Program-made: the position numbers and the translations under genes
Assembly: GCF_017798205.1 (NCBI RefSeq)
Contig: NZ_CP060010.1
Coordinates: 1,736,001 to 1,800,000 of the forward strand
DNA: 64,000 nt
Direction: 5' to 3'
From: Cognatishimia activa
GTDB taxonomy: Bacteria; Pseudomonadota; Alphaproteobacteria; Rhodobacterales; Rhodobacteraceae
Part shown: positions 61,624 through 64,000 of the stretch, one piece after another
Position numbering within the stretch: the first letter of the stretch is position 1
Layout: every line of letters starts with the position of its first letter
Notes under the pieces: generated by a model
Seen by the model: the letters and a program-made list of their open reading frames with translations, nothing else
Database searches by the model: none
What the model was told of the DNA's origin: nothing

Positions 61624-62300
61624 AACTTTCTGCTGAACTGAAAGCTCTGGAAAACCGTCTGGGTCACCGCTTTGGTGACCCTGCGCTTTTGGTGCGCGCG
61701 GTGACTCATAGTTCAATGTCTTCGCCAACGCGGTCTGACAACCAGCGACTCGAGTTTCTAGGCGACCGCGTGTTGGGCCTTGTGATGGCCGAGGCATTGT
61801 TAGGCGCGGATAAAGCCGCGACCGAAGGCCAGCTTGCGCCACGGTTCAATGCTTTGGTCCGTAAGGAAACCTGTGCGGAGGTTGCCCGCGAGATTGATTT
61901 GGGCGCGGGTCTAAAACTGGGCCGCTCTGAGATGCTGTCGGGTGGCCGCCGCAAACAAGCCTTGCTGGGCGATGCGATGGAGGCGGTCATCGCAGCCGTC
62001 TATGTGGACGGAGGCTTTGAGGCCGCCAAAGAGCTGATCCTGCGTCTTTGGGGCGACCGCGTGACGCGTGTCGAAGCGGATGCGCGCGACGCCAAGACCT
62101 CTTTGCAGGAATGGGCGCAGGCGCGGGGGCTTCAGCCTCCGAAGTATGAAACGGTTTCCCGCAGCGGACCAGACCACGCGCCGGTCTTTACGATTTCGGC
62201 CACGCTGGAGAATGGCGAAAGCGATCAGGCGACAGCAGGATCAAAACGGTTGGCGGAACAGGCCGCTGCCAAAGTGCTTTTGGATCGCCTGACCTCGTGA
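61620..62300 (+). CDS. rnc: Ribonuclease III
   Basis: A 226-residue double-strand-specific RNase for rRNA and mRNA processing. Catalytic block [19 protein letters not shown], second [15 protein letters not shown], and C-terminal dsRNA-binding domain (about 155-226, [15 protein letters not shown]). Start is GTG at 61620, overlapping the lepB stop codon. Confidence 0.97.
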   Translation: MKLSAELKALENRLGHRFGDPALLVRAVTHSSMSSPTRSDNQRLEFLGDRVLGLVMAEALLGADKAATEGQLAPRFNALVRKETCAEVAREIDLGAGLKLGRSEMLSGGRRKQALLGDAMEAVIAAVYVDGGFEAAKELILRLWGDRVTRVEADARDAKTSLQEWAQARGLQPPKYETVSRSGPDHAPVFTISATLENGESDQATAGSKRLAEQAAAKVLLDRLTS

Positions 62301-62373
62301 TGGCAAGGCCATCTGGCACAACCATGAATTCTACGCTAGAAGCACGGCTTCTGAACACGCGAAGGACCGCGAC

Positions 62374-63282
62374 ATGAGCACACGCGCCGGATTTGTTGCC
62401 CTGATTGGCGAACCCAATGCCGGGAAATCGACCCTGACCAACCGCATGGTGGGGGCGAAGGTCTCGATTGTGACCCACAAGGTGCAAACCACACGCGCGC
62501 GCATCCGTGGCGTGGCGCTGGAAGGTGAGAGCCAGATCGTCTTTGTCGACACGCCCGGCCTGTTCCGTCCGCGTCGTCGTCTGGACCGCGCCATGGTGGC
62601 GGCCGCTTGGGGTGGCGCTGCGGACGCTGATATCATCGTGCTGATGGTCGAGGCCCATCGGGGCATCACCGATGGGGTTGAGACGATCCTTGAAGGGCTG
62701 GAAGAGATCGGCCAGGGCCGCCGCGTGGCGCTGGCGATCAACAAGATCGACAAGGTGAAATCCGAAGTGCTGCTGGCGCTGTCCGAAGAATTGAACAAAC
62801 GCTACAGCTTTGAGCGGACCTTCATGATTTCGGCCGAAAAGGGGCATGGCGCGAAAGATCTGAAAGAATGGCTGGCCGCGGAATTGCCAGAAGGGCCTTG
62901 GCTCTATCCAGAGGACCAGATCGCCGATCTGCCCATGCGCATGATTGCCGCCGAAATGACCCGCGAGAAACTGACCCTGCGCTTGCATCAGGAATTGCCG
63001 TATCAGTTGACTGTCGAGACTGAGGCCTGGGAAGAGCGCAAAGATGGCTCGGCCCGCGTTGACCAGATGATCTATGTTATGCGCGACGGCCATAAGGGCA
63101 TCGTGCTTGGCAAAAAGGGCGAGACGATCAAGGCGGTATCCAAGGCTTCGCGCGAAGAGCTTGAGGAATTTCTCGGCCGTCGTGTGCATCTGTTCTTGCA
63201 GGTCAAAGTCCGTCCGAACTGGCTTGAGGAAAAAGAGCGCTATTCCGAGATGGGACTCGATTTCAAAGACGGCAACGCATGA
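62374..63282 (+). CDS. era: GTPase Era
   Basis: A 302-residue GTPase for 16S rRNA processing and 30S assembly. GTP motifs: GEPNAGKSTL (G1), DTPGLF (G3), NKIDKVK (G4); C-terminal KH domain with LGKKGETIKAVSKASRE. Overlaps the next gene by 4 bases. Confidence 0.98.
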   Translation: MSTRAGFVALIGEPNAGKSTLTNRMVGAKVSIVTHKVQTTRARIRGVALEGESQIVFVDTPGLFRPRRRLDRAMVAAAWGGAADADIIVLMVEAHRGITDGVETILEGLEEIGQGRRVALAINKIDKVKSEVLLALSEELNKRYSFERTFMISAEKGHGAKDLKEWLAAELPEGPWLYPEDQIADLPMRMIAAEMTREKLTLRLHQELPYQLTVETEAWEERKDGSARVDQMIYVMRDGHKGIVLGKKGETIKAVSKASREELEEFLGRRVHLFLQVKVRPNWLEEKERYSEMGLDFKDGNA

Positions 63283-63611
63283 CGCGATTAACCGCAGAGT
63301 TCTGGGTGAGCGCCTATCTCAACCGGCTGCGCCTTTACGAGATCCCGGCCTTTGTGGTGACCCATGGTGACGACACGGCTGGGGCGGTTTTGGTCAAACT
63401 GAACACGCTAGACGGCAATGCCAAGGCTTTTCAACGCAGCTTTGATCTTATGAGCGGCGAACGCGCCTGGATGGTTCTGGCCGAGGGTGCCGAGTCTGAT
63501 GTCGACGCGGCATTGGCCAAGCAGCGCAGCTTTGATCCGGATCTTTGGGTGATTGAGGTCGAAGATCGGCAAGGTCGGCACCTTCTCGATGAACCGGGGC
63601 TGGCTGACTGA
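63279..63611 (+). CDS. DUF1491 family protein
   Basis: A 110-residue cytosolic protein of an alphaproteobacterial family of unknown function, usually next to era/recO. Landmarks: RLTAEFWVSAYLNRLRLYEIPAFV (FWVSAYLNRLRL), GDDTAGAVLVKLNTLDG and KQRSFDPDLWVIEVED. ATG overlaps the era stop codon, indicating coupling. Confidence 0.93.
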   Translation: MTRLTAEFWVSAYLNRLRLYEIPAFVVTHGDDTAGAVLVKLNTLDGNAKAFQRSFDLMSGERAWMVLAEGAESDVDAALAKQRSFDPDLWVIEVEDRQGRHLLDEPGLAD

Positions 63612-63623
63612 CCGTCGGAAAAT

Positions 63624-63685
63624 GAGTATTTTTGGCCAGATGAAGATCCCGCGTCCTTTCATCTTGCTCTAAATACTCAAATCCC
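63624..63685. repeat. GAGTATTT...AGATGAA repeat, inverted pair (copy c)
   Basis: A rightward copy GAGTATTTTTGGCCAGATGA (63624 on) faces a leftward copy at 63657-63685 (minus strand GGGATTTGAGTATTTAGAGC...). Together they can fold as GAGTATTT/AAATACTC and AGATGAA/TTCATCT with an internal loop. It fills the gap between DUF1491 and recO. Confidence 0.65.
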
Positions 63686-63732
63686 ACTGCGGCCACTGGC
63701 GCAGGCCTTTGCGTTCTGCGCATATTGACGCC

Positions 63733-64000
63733 ATGGATTGGCGAGATCAGGGCATCATTTTATCTACGCGCAAGCACGGCGAGACCTCGGTGATCCTTGA
63801 GGTCTTTACGCCCATGCACGGTCGTCATGCAGGCGTTGTGCGGGGGGGCGTGAGCCGAAAGATGACTCCGATCCTGCAGCCCGGCGGGCAAGTCGATTTG
63901 CATTGGCGCGCGCGGCTTCAGGAACATATCGGATCGTTTTCCGTGGAACCTTTGCGCAGCCGGGCTGATGCTCTGAGTGACCGATTGGCGCTGGCGGGGC
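63733..64000 (+). CDS. recO: DNA repair protein RecO (5' part)
   Basis: The first 89 codons run off the window end. [19 protein letters not shown], then [18 protein letters not shown] and [18 protein letters not shown], match the N-terminal OB-fold of RecO, which loads RecA onto SSB-coated DNA. It is separated from DUF1491 by the inverted repeat. Confidence 0.95.
   Translation, partial: MDWRDQGIILSTRKHGETSVILEVFTPMHGRHAGVVRGGVSRKMTPILQPGGQVDLHWRARLQEHIGSFSVEPLRSRADALSDRLALAG

Noticed and set aside
1-64000. CRISPR arrays, integrases, insertion sequences, tRNA or rRNA genes, defence islands
   Set aside because: None of the expected repeats, conserved RNA segments or signature proteins could be found on either strand.

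Overview
The window looks like a chromosomal segment of an alphaproteobacterium of the Rhodobacteraceae (roseobacter/Rhodobacter group). Reasons: the marker proteins (MipZ, split ATP synthase operon with a B' subunit, DUF2794, DUF1491, BluB plus CbiB, bifunctional Rsh), alphaproteobacterial regulatory sites (a LexA-type GAAC-N7-GAAC box, a CtrA-type TTAA-N7-TTAA box), high but not extreme GC, and tightly packed short operons. I see about 80 protein genes, no rRNA or tRNA gene, no CRISPR array, no insertion sequence and no prophage. The content is mostly core genome.

Layout. 0.2-10.7 kb: TetR regulator, glutathione-dependent formaldehyde dehydrogenase, a cytochrome c'-like protein, an SOS-controlled orphan imuB, a structured non-coding stretch, and a leftward group (agmatinase family, NlpC/P60 protein, leucyl aminopeptidase family). 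10.7-18.4 kb: asd, a glycosyltransferase remnant, mipZ, a pseudouridine synthase, a PLP enzyme, tag, a lipoprotein esterase, benE and a TauD-type dioxygenase. 18.4-25.8 kb: the leftward translation/secretion block ffh-aroQ-rpsP-bluB, then rimM-sulfotransferase-trmD-exonuclease-rplS-rpmE, broken by a rightward DJ-1/PfpI gene. 26-32.7 kb: a CHASE sensor kinase behind a CtrA box, a trans-editing deacylase, azoR/LysR, two EamA exporters and an ArsR regulator. 32.9-35.5 kb: atpI-atpB-atpE-atpF'-atpF (membrane half of ATP synthase). 35.6-42.4 kb: a FadR-type regulator facing an aminotransferase, small genes, and smc. 42.4-50.6 kb: a tiny lipoprotein-like peptide gene, a lytic transglycosylase, the cobalamin genes cbiB and cobD, a glutathionyl reductase, a C-S lyase, and def-def-like-fmt. 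50.6-64 kb: rnhA, ispH, a NYN protein, folK, rpoZ-rsh, pdxJ, acpS-lepB-rnc-era and the start of recO.

The functional themes are protein synthesis and export (ffh, rpsP, rimM, trmD, rplS, rpmE, def, fmt, lepB, rnc, era), chromosome and cell-cycle functions (mipZ, smc, CtrA-box kinase), energy (F0 genes) and vitamin B12 synthesis (bluB, cbiB, cobD in two places).

The less expected material is mostly between genes: a 32-codon lipoprotein-like peptide with its own hairpin, strong ribosome site and terminator (42481-42653); a leftward three-hairpin RNA candidate (4853-4972); two copies of a double palindrome whose arms co-vary; a dispersed GAGTATTT...AGATGAA repeat; alternative hairpins in the cobD leader; a DnaA-box pair and hairpin in front of smc; and a deformylase paralogue that has lost its catalytic residues.
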